From contig OZ023198.1 in assembly GCA_963995505.1 (NCBI GenBank), positions 8,981,141 to 9,045,140 of the forward strand: a stretch of DNA of 64,000 bases. The letters run 5' to 3'. The stretch comes from Hypericum androsaemum (Eukaryota; Streptophyta; Magnoliopsida; Malpighiales; Hypericaceae). Each line of letters opens with the position of its first letter. The stretch's first letter is position 1. The position numbers were made by a program, and so were the translations under genes. Shown here piece by piece: positions 10,337 through 21,919 of the stretch. The notes under the pieces were generated by a model. It ran no database searches, had not been told where the DNA came from, and saw only the letters and a program-made list of their open reading frames with translations.

Positions 10337-12538
10337 TTTAAATATTTATTGTCTGTTTATCTTACCACTTAAGTCTAGCGAAGCAAATTACCTCGCAATA
10401 CTTGCAACATCATCCAAGTTTTTTGGGCGTGACATTTGTGGAAGGCTCCGAGATCGAGAAAATGGAGGGAGTATTATGAACATTAGGCATACGTGTGAAA
10501 CAATTATTTTGTTGGTTTAAGTCTAGTTTAGTACTTGTGATTTTAAATTTTCTCACTAGGTGATTGGTGTTCTATGTGACGACAAGTGACAATCAAGTAA
10601 TATTTGCTAACCCTAATTACTGAAGCTATCACGTGTGTTAGTCCTGTCGTTAATTTATTCGCATGTCAATGTCCCATCACCAATTTTATCTACAGATAAA
10701 TTTAGCGACATGACATGACCAGATATATAGATAAAATTAATGACGTGGCATAAAGCAGTAGATAATTCAAATAACAGAATTTAACGAGTGTCTTGTCAAT
10801 TAAATAAAATCTTTGTAACATAGGCAAAATAAATTAAGAACTATGAAAAGTGATACGTTAAGTAAAAATTTTCTAACATAGACAAAATAAATCTAGAACC
10901 ATGAAAAGTGATAAGTTAAAAACTGGATTTTAACCTATTTAGTTTGAGCAAGGCATCCCATAACTGAATCCTAAGTCAAATTAGCACGCGCGTTTGAAAG
11001 TTTCAAACCAGTAGGAAACCGGTCAATCTCTACCAACTTGAAATTAATTAATCGCATGCTAAACTTGCTTAATCCATCTTATTTTAATTACTCTTTTTTG
11101 TGATCCAATTCCCACACTTAGAAAAAGTCATTAGCGGACAACAGCGCACCAAATTGGTGAAATTTCTACAAAGTCTCCTTATCAGGTATCTGGGTGGGGA
11201 CCACCTCAGAATCCAACTTAAACAGCATATTTAACTTTATGTTTGTACTTTGTTTACGGGTTAATTATACTTTAATTAGAAGCTTTGTGTTATGGGTATT
11301 GCTCTAAAAATCCGAGTTATGGACAACTCGAGAAGGGCTCCACAAATTTTATTCTTAACATTGTTAATGATAAGGATTATGGCCAAATAGTCATAATTTC
11401 TCATATTTGAATTACTCTCTCATATTTCGTAAAACTAATTTCGTAAAACTAACTGATCAATTCCTGAATCCAAAATTCAATAATCTTTTTGGGGAGACAC
11501 AATTTGACAAAAATATATGCAAGCCGACCGAAAATTACAAAATTGTCATGTCCTCGCTTAGTTGTACTTCGCGTTGAGTGAGGTCTCCACCTATGAGGCC
11601 AGACTGATCAGTTGATTTTGTAAGCATAATGACTAAAAAATACTAACTTCTCGATTAATCAATTTTTTAATATTAGAAACGTATTATTTTTGCCTTAAAA
11701 ATTAAGTAATAGATATTAAAAATATGTTGGACCAAGACAAAATTTATCCAAACACATATATAAACTCTCGTTTCCTGCCCTTTCCGTTAGCAAACATTTT
11801 GGACTAACTACTTAAATTATTTAGGCATATTTATTTTAAAGCAACAAACTTTAACTATTAATGACTTAGTTCTTATGATAAATAGCATTAAAGAAACAAA
11901 CGATAACAATGACTAATTGGGGAATAGTTCGAGATTTTTCTGAGAGCTCTGATTACTTTTTTGTTGTTGCGGAAAGAGCTCTGATTACTTTAATATCAAT
12001 AACAAATAGCAACTAAATGTAATGAACCCTTTGTCTTTAAATCAAAATGCCACCTATCTATTGTTTCCCACTTAACGAACGACTGCTATTCTTATATTAG
12101 GGATAAAGAAACACGAGGGGTCTATGTACCATTTTATACTATTTCATTTGATGCAAGATTTCAAATAGTACAAATTTTATGAATGAAAAAAATTATTTAA
12201 AAAAGCGGCATAAATAGGATCGGAATTTTGAGAGGTTCACCAAAAATAGTTGTAATGATTTCTCACACATAAACATCATTTCTAAGGAGCTTCTTCTTGG
12301 TTGTTTCTCTTATTTGTCGGTATATAAGATTATGTCTATTTCTTAGGTGTTCTTAATTGTATTTTGTCCTAATAGAACATTTTGTATGCGGGCCTTTTTC
12401 CTTCCACGCAACTTCACTTGACGTAAATCTTTTTATACTCAGTATCAATTTCAATACTTTATTCCATATTTTAATAGAAACAATTCCTAGTCAAGCCAAG
12501 ACTTCTCTTGGCTGCTACATTGTGCTAGGTCCTAACAT

Positions 12539-12550
12539 GTATATATATCC
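12539..12550 (+). promoter_or_regulatory. TATA box of the unit-2 SAUR, now 9 kb from its ORF
   Basis: TGTATATATATCC matches the unit-3 element at 25039-25050. In unit 3 it lies 250 bp before the ATG. Here the copia insertion at 12617 separates it from the ATG at 21554. Confidence 0.5.
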
Positions 12551-12616
12551 CCTCAACTTGATTCACCTTCCTTCACCAAAAAACAAAAACTTGATTCACC
12601 TTCCAATCATACATAC

Positions 12617-13070
12617 TGAAGGTTTTCATGCATATACATAATTAATGCGAAACTAATATAATTAACGAACACATCATTAATCGAAATAGCCATATCGAAA
12701 AGGTTTACCTCTTGTAGCGCAGTTCGTTCTTCGAGAGGTATGTCACAGGATCGAGGGAGGCTTGTCACTGGTCGTCCTCGCTCACGTACACGAAGCGGGG
12801 ATCGGATTTCACCGCCTAAAAGCCTTGAGAGTCTCCTACAGAAAAAGCTACGTCTCTTTTTCTCTATGTGTGTGATTTTCTCACCTTCTCCAGCAAAAAA
12901 CCCCTATTCCGTATAAATAGAGAATTCTGGGAGTAAAAAGGGGGTGGGAGAGTTATTACGTATAACAAACTCTCCTAATCTAAATCCCTTTCTAATTTAA
13001 ATTAAAACTAAAAGATATCCAATATCTTTTATTTAATTTAATGGGATAATCATGGGTGGATAATCCTTCA
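12617..13070 (-). repeat. 3' LTR of the copia element
   Basis: 454 bp, beginning TGAAGG and ending CCTTCA. It matches 20915-21368 except at three positions (CTCCTACAG/CTCCTAGAG, CTAATCTAA/CTAATCCAA, TTTAATTTA/TTTGATTTA). Confidence 0.97.
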
Positions 13071-13083
13071 TCTCCCACTCACA
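13071..13083 (-). other. polypurine tract of the copia element
   Basis: On the minus strand this reads TGTGAGTGGGAGA, directly before the LTR start TGAAGG. It is the expected plus-strand primer site. Confidence 0.8.
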
Positions 13084-14158
13084 CATGATTGACCATAATC
13101 AATCTATTCTCTCATTTTCGCGTTTGGCAGATAGGCCGTGCGACCAGCATACATCGAGTGCACTTAGCTAAACCCAAGAGCACATAGTGGCCACTTGGAT
13201 GATAGCATCTCGATTAGCACCTCCATCGTATATAGTATGCATTACCCTAGGTCTTATCTCACAATCATTGTTTCTCACATGTGATTTCTGAAACAATCTA
13301 TTCGTGTTCACTATTGTATTGCTCTCAACACAATAGGCATGCCAGTGAACCACGAAGCTTCTAGAATGTGATCGATAGAGAACCTTCTCCTTTAACGATA
13401 TTTCTTCCATCATGATCCAGCCAGCTTTTCCAGTTAGTCTTGCTAGGTCGAATCATAACCATGACCCTTTAAAGACTTTCCAAGCTAGCGGCACTGAATC
13501 ATACTTCCAAAATACGTTAAGGATCCTAAGGGTAGAGTTCCGGAAACCATAGTTTTCGGAGTTAGTCTCACACTAGGGAAATTGAAATCACTTTTTAATA
13601 AATTGATTTCCCATCCAAAAGGTCGTAAAAATACACATGACACGAACCATGTGCTATGATGTTCTTTCCTTCAAAAGGAGTGCATGTCTCTCACTAAAAC
13701 ACCATACTAGAGTATCAGCCTCGATGTTCACGAACAATGGCTTTAGTCTACCCAAAGACTACTCCAGGCTATCAAGACAGAATTATGGTAAGTTCCACTT
13801 ATTTCTTACCATTGGATTCCATATATTCCTAATAAGTTCCGAGAACTTATTTAATGCAGCATCTATTGCATGCACCATCAATAATCTTGCACTTTAACAA
13901 GTCTATTTCTTGTAGTTAAGCAAGACGGCATTCATATTTTAGAACAGGCACTCGAATGATGTCCTAAAACTGCCTCATCTCAATCAAGAATCAACCCATT
14001 GACTCCCACTGAGGTAAACACCCGTGTGAGTGGGCTACTTTTCTGTCCGACATGTATTTAAGTAAATGTTACAAAAATAACATTCACACAATATGTATTG
14101 CTGAAACAACTTTACTTTTATTGAATAACAAATTCATTACAATATGAGCGAGCATACA
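13084..14158 (-). other. copia 3' non-coding region
   Basis: About 1.07 kb between the end of pol and the polypurine tract. The ORF at 13168-13413 (minus) is in the element but shows no domain I know. The ORF at 13637-13897 (plus) is a shadow. Confidence 0.5.
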
Positions 14159-14298
14159 CTAACATCTTCGCAAACCCTGGGACCTTACATGTTTCACAAA
14201 AACATCTCTAGATAGGCCTTTAGTCATCGGATCTGCTATCATATCATGTGTAGGTATATGTGTTATGCTCACTTCCTTACACGCAACCATTCTCCCAC
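14159..14298 (-). pseudogene. C-terminal end of copia RNase H (sense block)
   Basis: On the minus strand this reads HPSGRMVACKEVSITHIPTH, then DMIADPMTKGLSRDVF, and ends in a stop at 14159. This is the usual C-terminus of copia pol. It keeps the element's own orientation, while the block just to the right (14299 onward) is inverted, so a rearrangement junction lies near 14299. Confidence 0.85.
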
Positions 14299-15718
14299 TC
14301 GGATGATCAATATGAACCTGAGAATGTCTCTGATGCTTTATCATCTCCCGAGAAGAATGAATGGGCTAAAGCAATGGAGGAAGAGATGGCTTCCATGAAG
14401 AAAAATCATGTTTGGGAACTGGTTGACCTGCCTGAAGGGCGTAGGGCAATTGGGAATAAATGGATTCTCAAAATTAAGCGAAAAGCAGATGGTAGTATCG
14501 AAAGGTACAAAGCCCGCTTAGTTGCCCAAGGATTCACACAAAGGAAAGGGATTCTATGATGAGACTTTCTCACCTGTTGTAAGATCCACGTCCATCAGGA
14601 TTATTCTGGCTATGGTGGCAAATATGGACCTTGAGCTACATCAAATGGATGTTAAGACTGCTTTTCTATATGGAGAATTGGATGAAGAAATCTATATGGT
14701 TCAACCAGAGGGTTACATCCAAAAAGGCAGCGAACGTAAAGTTTGCAAATTGATGAGATCAATTTATGGCCTAAAACAGTCTTCTAGACAGTGGTACATT
14801 CGTTTTCATAACACTATCATGTCGTATGATTTTAAAATGATAGACGAAGACCATTGTGTCTATATTAAACGCTCAGGTAAAAAGTTTGTCATGATTACAT
14901 TGTATATAGATGACATACTATTGGCTGGAAATGACTTGGGATATCTTAACGAGCTCAAAGCTTGGTTTTCGTCCAACTTTGAAATGAAAGATATGGGAGA
15001 AGCTGATTATGTGCTCGGAATTAAGATTTTGAGGAATCGTTCGAAGAGGCTATTGTCTCTTTCTCAAGAGACATATATCCGTAAAGTAGTACAACGGTTC
15101 AACAGTAATGACAGTAATCCTAGATATGTCCCAATTGTCAAAGGTCATAATCTGAACAAAGAAATGTGTCCAAAAACAGCTCAGCAGAAACAGGATATGA
15201 TGAATGTCCCTTATGCTAATGCGGTGGGTTGTCTCATGTATGCAATGTTGTGTACAATGCCAGATATCTGCTATGCTGTTGGGATAGTAAGCAGATACCA
15301 ATCTAATCCAGGAAGAACACATTGGAAAGCAGTCAAGGGAATTATGAAGTACTTGAATATGACTGTAGAACACTCACTGTGTTATCAAGGTTAAGACCTA
15401 ACACTAAAAGGGTACACTGATGGCGATTGGGCAGGAGATGTGGACGAGAAGAAATCCACATCCGGATATGTCTTCTTGCTAGGCGGGGGTGCTATTTCAT
15501 GGAGTAGCAAGAAACAGACATGTGTCTCCCTGTCAACTATGGAAGCTGAATATGTTGCTTCTGCAGCTGCTGTGCAAGAAGCAGTATGGTTGAAGAGGTT
15601 CTTAAACCATTTGTCCCTAACCAGTACAGGAGAACCAGTGAGCTTATTTTGCGACAATCAAGCTGCGATAGCTTATGCTAAGAATCCTAGATTTCATAGC
15701 AGAGCAAAGTATATTGAT
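14299..15718 (+). pseudogene. copia reverse transcriptase and RNase H, inverted block
   Basis: This starts at EPENVSDALSS, a sequence also found at the end of the sense integrase block. It continues with the RT entry motif NKWILKIKRKADG, KARLVAQGFTQ, the DVKTAFLYGELDEEIYM motif, the catalytic LYIDDILLAG and QMDVK. The RNase H part carries [28 protein letters not shown] and [14 protein letters not shown]. One base is missing near 14555 (frame change before YDETFSPVVR), and a TAA interrupts the link to RNase H at 15392. It cannot be translated from the element's own transcript because it lies on the opposite strand. Confidence 0.93.
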
Positions 15719-16034
15719 TGTCGCAAAATAAGCTCACTAGTTCTCATGCGCTGGTTAGGGACAAATGGTTTAAGAACCTCTTCAACCATACTGCTTCTTG
15801 CACAGCAGCTGCAGAAGCAACATATTCAGCTTCCATAGTTGACAGGGAGACACATGTCTATTTCTTGCTACTCCATGAAATAGCACCCCCGCCTAGCAAG
15901 AAGACATATCCGGATGTGGATTTCTTCTCGTCCACATCTCCTGCCCAATCGGCATCAGTGTACCCTTTTAGCGTTAGGTCTTGACCTTGATAACACAGTG
16001 AGTGTTCTGCAGTCGTATTCAAGTACTTCATATG
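15715..16034 (-). pseudogene. duplicated RT/RNase H segment in sense orientation (palindrome arm)
   Basis: About 318 bp reverse-complement the sequence at about 15343-15660, forming a palindrome with a 54-bp spacer. I count ten differences between the arms (about 3%). At the position where the plus-strand copy has the TAA stop (15392), this copy reads CAA. The arm therefore comes from a different or older copy of the element, not from the neighbouring arm. Confidence 0.85.
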
Positions 16035-16262
16035 ATCATCATCTCCAACTGATCCGAAAGTTCGTGATCCATATGATCATCATCTTAGTGGGAGTACAAT
16101 TCCAAATTCCAGTGGGAGTACGGAAATTCGTAGAACTAAAAGAACAAGTATTCCACGCAGACGATTTGAGGTCGAAGGTGCGGAAGATGCTCTCTTGACA
16201 TTTACAGATAATGATTCAAGTGAGATTCTTTTAGCTATCCTACAAGATGATAAAGCATCAGA
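16035..16262 (+). pseudogene. inverted copy of the integrase C-terminal region
   Basis: About 228 bp reverse-complement 16268-16495 with about one difference. The left junction carries CATATGATCATCATCT at about 16028-16043, also present at about 16070-16085. The extra copy looks like a templated filler added during the rearrangement. Confidence 0.85.
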
Positions 16263-16264
16263 GA

Positions 16265-18820
16265 CATTCTCAGGTTCATTATCATCTTGTAGGATAGCTA
16301 AAAGAATCTCACTTGAATCATTATCTGTAAATGTCAAGAGAGCATCTTCCGCACCTTCGACCTCAAATCGTCTGCGTGGAATACTTGTTCTTTTAGTTCT
16401 ACGAATTTCCGTACTCCCACTGGAATTTAGAATTGTACTCCCACTAAGATGATGATCATATGGATCACGAACTTTCGGATCAGTTGGAGGTGGTAAATCA
16501 TGATCTTCCTCCTCCATTATTCTCCCACTCGGAGGGAGCGATCCAGATGATTCTGTCTCATCAGTTTCATATAGGGTAAGATCTTTACTTACCTCTCCCA
16601 ATTTTGGAAAATTATTTTCCAAAAATGTGACATCTCGTGATTCAAATTCTGTCACTTGTCCATTTTCTTGTTCGCCCACGAACACATATCCCTTTGATAC
16701 TTCAGAGTATCTAATGAAGATACTCTTCTTACCTCTCGGTCCTAATTTACCAAAATTACTGGAGGTAGTATGGACATAAGATGCACACCCCCACGGTCGT
16801 AAGTAGCTTAGATCAGGCTTCCGACCTGTCCACAATTCGTAAGGGGTGGTAGTGACAGACTTGGAGGGCACACGGTTTAAAACATATGTGGCAGTAAGGA
16901 GCGCATCTCCATAAAATGATATTGGTAAATTTGCTTCTGCCATCATAGATCTAACCATGTCTAGAAGGGTCATATTCCTTCTTTCTGCTACCTCATTTTG
17001 TTGAGGTGTGCGAGGAATGGACAACTGATGTTCAATTCCTTTTTCATCACATAGAGTTTTAAACTCATCGGAAAGATACTCACGACCACGATCTGTTCGT
17101 AAGGCCTTGATCTTCCGTTCTAATTGATTCTCAGCATAATTCATGAAGGTCTTGAAGCAACTCAATGCTTCAGACTTGTGAGAAATCAAATAGATTAGAC
17201 CATACCTGCTATAGTCATCTATAAATGTGATGAAATAATAGGCTCCATGCTATGCCTAGCCCTCACATTCATTGGACCACAAATGTCTGAATGGATTAAT
17301 TGTAACGGATAGTCACCTCTAGTTCCCTTACCAAATGGTTTTCTAGTCAATTTTCCTTCTAGACAACGTTCGCAAGTAGGTAAGATAGCCTTTTCCAAGT
17401 TACCTAATAGTCCTGCCTTAGCTAGACGATTCAAGCGATCTTGACCAATATGGCCTAATCTAGAATGCCACAACACAACATCATCTTGAGATGGTGGCGT
17501 GGTAGTGACCATGGAAAAACTTGTTCGAGGTAAATCACACAGATCAACATCCATAATCAAGAAACCATTTGATTGATAACCAGATCCATAAAAAATATGT
17601 TCCAAAAATAGCTGAACATAATTATTCTCAAATATCCAACGAAAACCAAGAGACATTAAAACTGAAACTGAAATTAAATTCCGGCGAATCTCTGGAGCAT
17701 ATAGCACGTCGTGTAGAAGCAGGGTACGTCCTCCACGTAGGCTCAATCTACATGTGCCCATGCCCTTGACTTCTACTCGTGCATTATTGCCTACATAGAT
17801 AGATTTTGCTCCAGCAGGTAGACGTCGAAATTCGACGAAGGTATCACGATCCTTCGTCACATGGTCTGTCGCTCCTGAATCAATCACCCACAAAGGTTGA
17901 CTTTCAGTTAGAAGGATAGTACTAGATACATACAATTCACTCGCACATGAGTTAAAGGGATGTACCTTCTTTTCTTCTTTGCAATCTTTTGCAAAGTGAC
18001 CCTTCTTCTGACAGTTAAAACATTTCACCTTAGAAATGTTAACCATTCTCTTCTTTTTACCCTCAGAAGTCTTCTTCCCGGGTGGAGAATTTTCAGTTTT
18101 GCTCTTTTTGTTTCCCCAACTTTTATTGCCTTTTCCCTTCAGGACCGTCTTCCTTTTCCCACCTTTTGAGTTTGAAGCAGCCATATGCGCCTCAGGGTGG
18201 ACTTTGATCGCAAGTAGACGATCCTCTTCCAGCTCAAGGTGGCGAGCCACGTCATCAAATGTCTTGACATTATCAGCGTGGGTAAAGGTCATCTTCATGT
18301 GTTCCCAATTTGCAGGCAGGGAACGAATGACAGCTTGGATCTTCTGCTCGTCACTAAGCACATGGCCAGCTTCTACCAGCTCACTGATCATGTTGGACAT
18401 TTCTCGAAGATGCTTCTTCATTGTATGATCAGGACGCTTCTTGTAAGTGTCGAACCTTATGGTCAAAGCTCGCAGCTTTGAGGTGGAGATCTTCCCAAAT
18501 TTCTCCTTAAGCGCATCCCATAGGTCCTTTACATTTTCGAAAACTCGAAATTGCCTAGTGATATCATCCATCATAGCGCTCAATAAGATGAGACGAGCAG
18601 TAGAGTTCTTCTTCTTCCAAGCCAAGTAGGCGTCCTTGTCACGCCTATGCTGAGCAGTTGGACCATCTTCAGGCTGGACCATAATAACATTAATGGTCTC
18701 AAGAACTTCCTGTTCTTCTAGGACATACTGGATTTTCATGCTCCAGTTGTCATAATTATCGCCGTTGAGCTTCAAGTCCTTGTTGAGCTCGGCGATGATG
18801 GATTTGGAAGCAATCGACAT
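16265..18820 (-). pseudogene. copia gag-protease-integrase
   Basis: The start Met is at 18820. Gag is followed by a zinc knuckle CFNCQKKGHFAKDC near 18020, the aspartic protease motif WVIDSGATDH near 17885, and the GAG-pre-integrase LWHSRLGHIG near 17480. The integrase catalytic core shows the HSDICGPM, FIDDYSR and QQNEVAERRN motifs supplying the DDE residues. One frameshift separates the first ORF (stop at 17219) from the continuation (17189 leftwards). The coding runs to ILQDDNEPENVSDALSS and then enters the palindrome. Apart from the one frameshift it looks recently active. Confidence 0.93.
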
Positions 18821-20901
18821 ATCTATAGGAAATTATAAAGAAATATTGTGTGTTAGGAATTTGTTCAGCAATACAATTAAATTTACTACACGGTTACAAC
18901 TTTAAGCAATATAAAGTTTTTAATTACTCTCGAATGGAAGTAGGTCACGGGCATGTTTCCCCTCACCTTTCGAGAATTAATTTCAAACTTTAAATGTTAA
19001 AGTTCTTTGCATAGTAAAACAAGTGGATATTTCACGTGGTAATAATAACAATTAAACAAACAAATTTTATTTAATTGTACACACGAATTGTCTTAACAAA
19101 AACAAATAACCACGGAAATACTTGAAGTTCTTCAACACATAGTTCAAAAAGCTTCCAACAAGACTGAAAACAAATAAAATCCACGCATTCTTGTATCTCT
19201 TTATGAACTGCAATAATGTGCTCCAGAAGCACTCTCACATTATCTTTATGTTCCCACTGGCTGATACGACGCTTCAGTATCTTGCTTCGCATTTGGTGCA
19301 CTGCCACAAAATGCTCAGGCATATTTAACACCAGTGGAGTTCGATATGCCATCTTGAACTTGCATCATAATGCAAGTGAATCGGGTTAACTCTTAAGTAG
19401 TCCCAATAAGATTAAAAAACATAAATTTTCAATCATAATGATGACAATATACATAAAGAATATTCACTTTAGCTTTATTGCGTGATTTATAAGTCTTGTT
19501 CTTTCCATAATTTTTAGTGTCCAGACTTCAAAATTACGGAAAAATATTTTATGAACATATTCAAAAAAATATTATGGCTTTAAAAAATTACCACATTAAT
19601 TTTATTAAAACCACATTGTTAAAAGATTTCTTTAACACTTTTTAAAAATATTATTTTGAATAAACCAATAGTCTATTCAATTAGGCCCAAAAAATTTTAA
19701 AATTCAGAGCCCATCAAACATAGTCAACACGGACTTACTAACTTTTAAAATCTGATTTGGAGTGGGTAAAAATGGGCCCGAGACTTAGACAATAGGCTAA
19801 AAGCCCGCGATCGTCTTGTGGGAGGCCCGCGTTGACCGGTCTACTTGGTCAATGCCGGCAGCGGGCCAGGTCAAGATAGTGGCCCATAAGGCCCGAACCC
19901 TTTTTTTTTCTTAATTCAGATTTATTTCCTTTAAAATCTCATCCAGGCCCGAGTTAAAAAAAAATGGCCCAACTAAACATTTTCTCTCAGCCCCACAAAA
20001 AAAATTCTCGGCCCAAATCGAAAAATTTGATCTTCTTCTTCTCCAAAAAGTCTCGCCGCCGGCGACGAATTCCGGCGAGTCGTGACGTCGACGCTGGTAG
20101 AAGAATCTGCCATCGAAGAACATCGACCTCTGAACTTTTGTCCCGAACATAGATCGATCGGTCTTCTTCTCTGGACGATGGCTTTGATTCTCCGGGAAGT
20201 TGAGATCTTTTACCCTCTTCTCGCATCGAATAATTTTGACAGAAATCAGACCGAGTCAACTGGACTCGTCTGTCCGTCACAATTGTGTCGATCGGGTTCG
20301 TCTCGATCTGGGTTTTTTGTTCGCCGTCGTGAACTTCCTGCTCGGCTGTGGCTCGAATCGATCTCACCCGTCTGATTCTCACTCGTCTTCCTCGGTTTTG
20401 ACAAGTTCGTCCGACGGGGTCGGACAACCATCTAAGGTCGTCGGAGGTCGTGGATTTGGAGGGTCGTCGCCGGTCGGGGTCGGGAGTCGATTGTCATCGA
20501 CCGATTTAGATTCGCTATCGTGGATAGCAAAAAACGATTTGGGGAAGAACTCCCAATTGAAAAATTAGGGTTCATCCCCGATTTGGGGATTTTTGGGGAA
20601 AAGATCAATTTAATCCCACAGATTTACACGCGTTTGCACATAAGGACATTGCCCTTTGTTCGCGCAGTGTGCATAATTTCAGAACAATACGAAAGTTTAT
20701 ACGCGTGTGCAAATAGGTACAAAAACTTGTTGACATGCATAGGTTCAGCAAGTACAGTTCAGTCCCTAGACTATTATCTTTTATTCACGTAAGGACAACA
20801 GTAGGGTTTTTCATGAACAAAAAATTCGATTTTTGACAGAAAATTACACAATCGATTTTCATTAACAAAAAACGAATTTAACCAGAACAAACCTCAATAC
20901 G
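18821..20901 (-). other. long 5' leader of the copia element
   Basis: 2.08 kb between the primer-binding site and the gag start, with no recognised protein. The part at about 19800-20560 is more GC-rich than the rest and has short ORFs on both strands. The ORF at 19071-19352 (minus) is not recognised. The leader is long for a copia element; I cannot tell whether it includes captured host DNA. Confidence 0.55.
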
Positions 20902-20913
20902 GCTCTGATACCA
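20902..20913 (-). other. primer-binding site (initiator tRNA-Met)
   Basis: On the minus strand this reads TGGTATCAGAGC, complementary to the 3' end of plant initiator methionine tRNA. It lies one base from the inner end of the 5' LTR. Confidence 0.93.
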
Positions 20914-20914
20914 A

Positions 20915-21368
20915 TGAAGGTTTTCATGCATATACATAATTAATGCGAAACTAATATAATTAACGAACACATCATTAATCGAAATAGCCATATCGAAAAG
21001 GTTTACCTCTTGTAGCGCAGTTCGTTCTTCGAGAGGTATGTCACAGGATCGAGGGAGGCTTGTCACTGGTCGTCCTCGCTCACGTACACGAAGCGGGGAT
21101 CGGATTTCACCGCCTAAAAGCCTTGAGAGTCTCCTAGAGAAAAAGCTACGTCTCTTTTTCTCTATGTGTGTGATTTTCTCACCTTCTCCAGCAAAAAACC
21201 CCTATTCCGTATAAATAGAGAATTCTGGGAGTAAAAAGGGGGTGGGAGAGTTATTACGTATAACAAACTCTCCTAATCCAAATCCCTTTCTAATTTAAAT
21301 TAAAACTAAAAGATATCCAATATCTTTTATTTGATTTAATGGGATAATCATGGGTGGATAATCCTTCA
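20915..21368 (-). repeat. 5' LTR of the copia element
   Basis: 454 bp, the partner of 12617-13070, with three differences. Transcription would run leftward, away from the SAUR ORF at 21554. Confidence 0.97.
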
Positions 21369-21553
21369 CATACCCTCCTATAACTCGAAAAACAAGTAGC
21401 ATGAAAATCAACTCTGTTGAGAGATTATTCTAGTTTGAAACAGAGATTCGAGTTTGAGCTCCAGATAAACAACCGTGTTAAAACACATTAGAAATTTTTT
21501 TATTTTCCTTTGTTGTATGATTTGACTCGAAATTGTCATAGTCGACCTAGTGA

Positions 21554-21919
21554 ATGTCGTGTATTTTGACCAAAGATAACCCTACAAAGAAGATGAAGCG
21601 ACCAACAACAATCTTAGGAATCAGGTCGCTCGTAAAGAAGATCAATGGGAAAGAAGGGTATTTAGGCTCTTACCATCACCTTCCAAACGCCGCCAAGTTT
21701 GATCGGCCATCGAAGCCTAGAGCTCCAAGAAGATGTCACATTCCCATTTACGTGGGAGAAGAGAGCAAGAGGTACGAGGTTCCGATGAGCTACCTGAACT
21801 TGCCGGAGTTAGTACAAGTGATGAACCCTCCGGCGAGGAAGATTGATGGGCCCTTGAGGGTTTATTGCTCCACCGAGTTGTTTGATGAGTTGCTTTTGAA
21901 GCTAGCCAAGGTCAGGTAG
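21554..21919 (+). CDS. SAUR-like auxin-responsive protein, unit 2
   Basis: Intronless, 121 codons, start MSCILTKDNP. The SAUR core is at residues about 57-116: HIPIYVGEESKRYEVPMSYL, NLPELVQVMNPP, KIDGPLRVYCSTELFDELLL. It is close to the unit-3 gene with an undamaged frame. The 5' end has been cut: 185 bp upstream of the ATG lies the LTR of a copia element, and the likely TATA box is left at 12539. If expressed it must use a new promoter. The copia element points away, so read-through from its 5' LTR is not expected. Family role: small regulator of auxin-driven cell expansion. Confidence 0.82.
   Translation: MSCILTKDNPTKKMKRPTTILGIRSLVKKINGKEGYLGSYHHLPNAAKFDRPSKPRAPRRCHIPIYVGEESKRYEVPMSYLNLPELVQVMNPPARKIDGPLRVYCSTELFDELLLKLAKVR

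Larger units (their letters stand above)
12617..21368 (-). mobile_element. Ty1/copia LTR retrotransposon, internally rearranged
   Basis: The 8752-bp element is flanked by the 5-bp target duplication CATAC (12612-12616 and 21369-21373). It has 454-bp LTRs and a primer-binding site and polypurine tract in the right places. By these signals it is oriented on the minus strand. Gag, protease and integrase are on the minus strand (about 16265-18820), but the reverse transcriptase/RNase H block is inverted to the plus strand (14299-15718). Two extra inverted segments lie between them. The LTRs differ at three positions, so insertion is recent, but the element cannot express a continuous polyprotein. 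The order protease-integrase-RT and the intact integrase motifs show the copia class. Confidence 0.95.

Noticed and set aside
13168..13413. Minus-strand ORF of 81 codons in the copia 3' region
   Set aside because: No domain recognised, and it lies after the pol stop in the non-coding part of the element.
15391..15657. Minus-strand ORF of 88 codons opposite the RNase H region, matched at 15718-15984 on the plus strand
   Set aside because: Both are antisense shadows of the palindromic RNase H copies; the coding sense is STSGYVFLL on the other strand.
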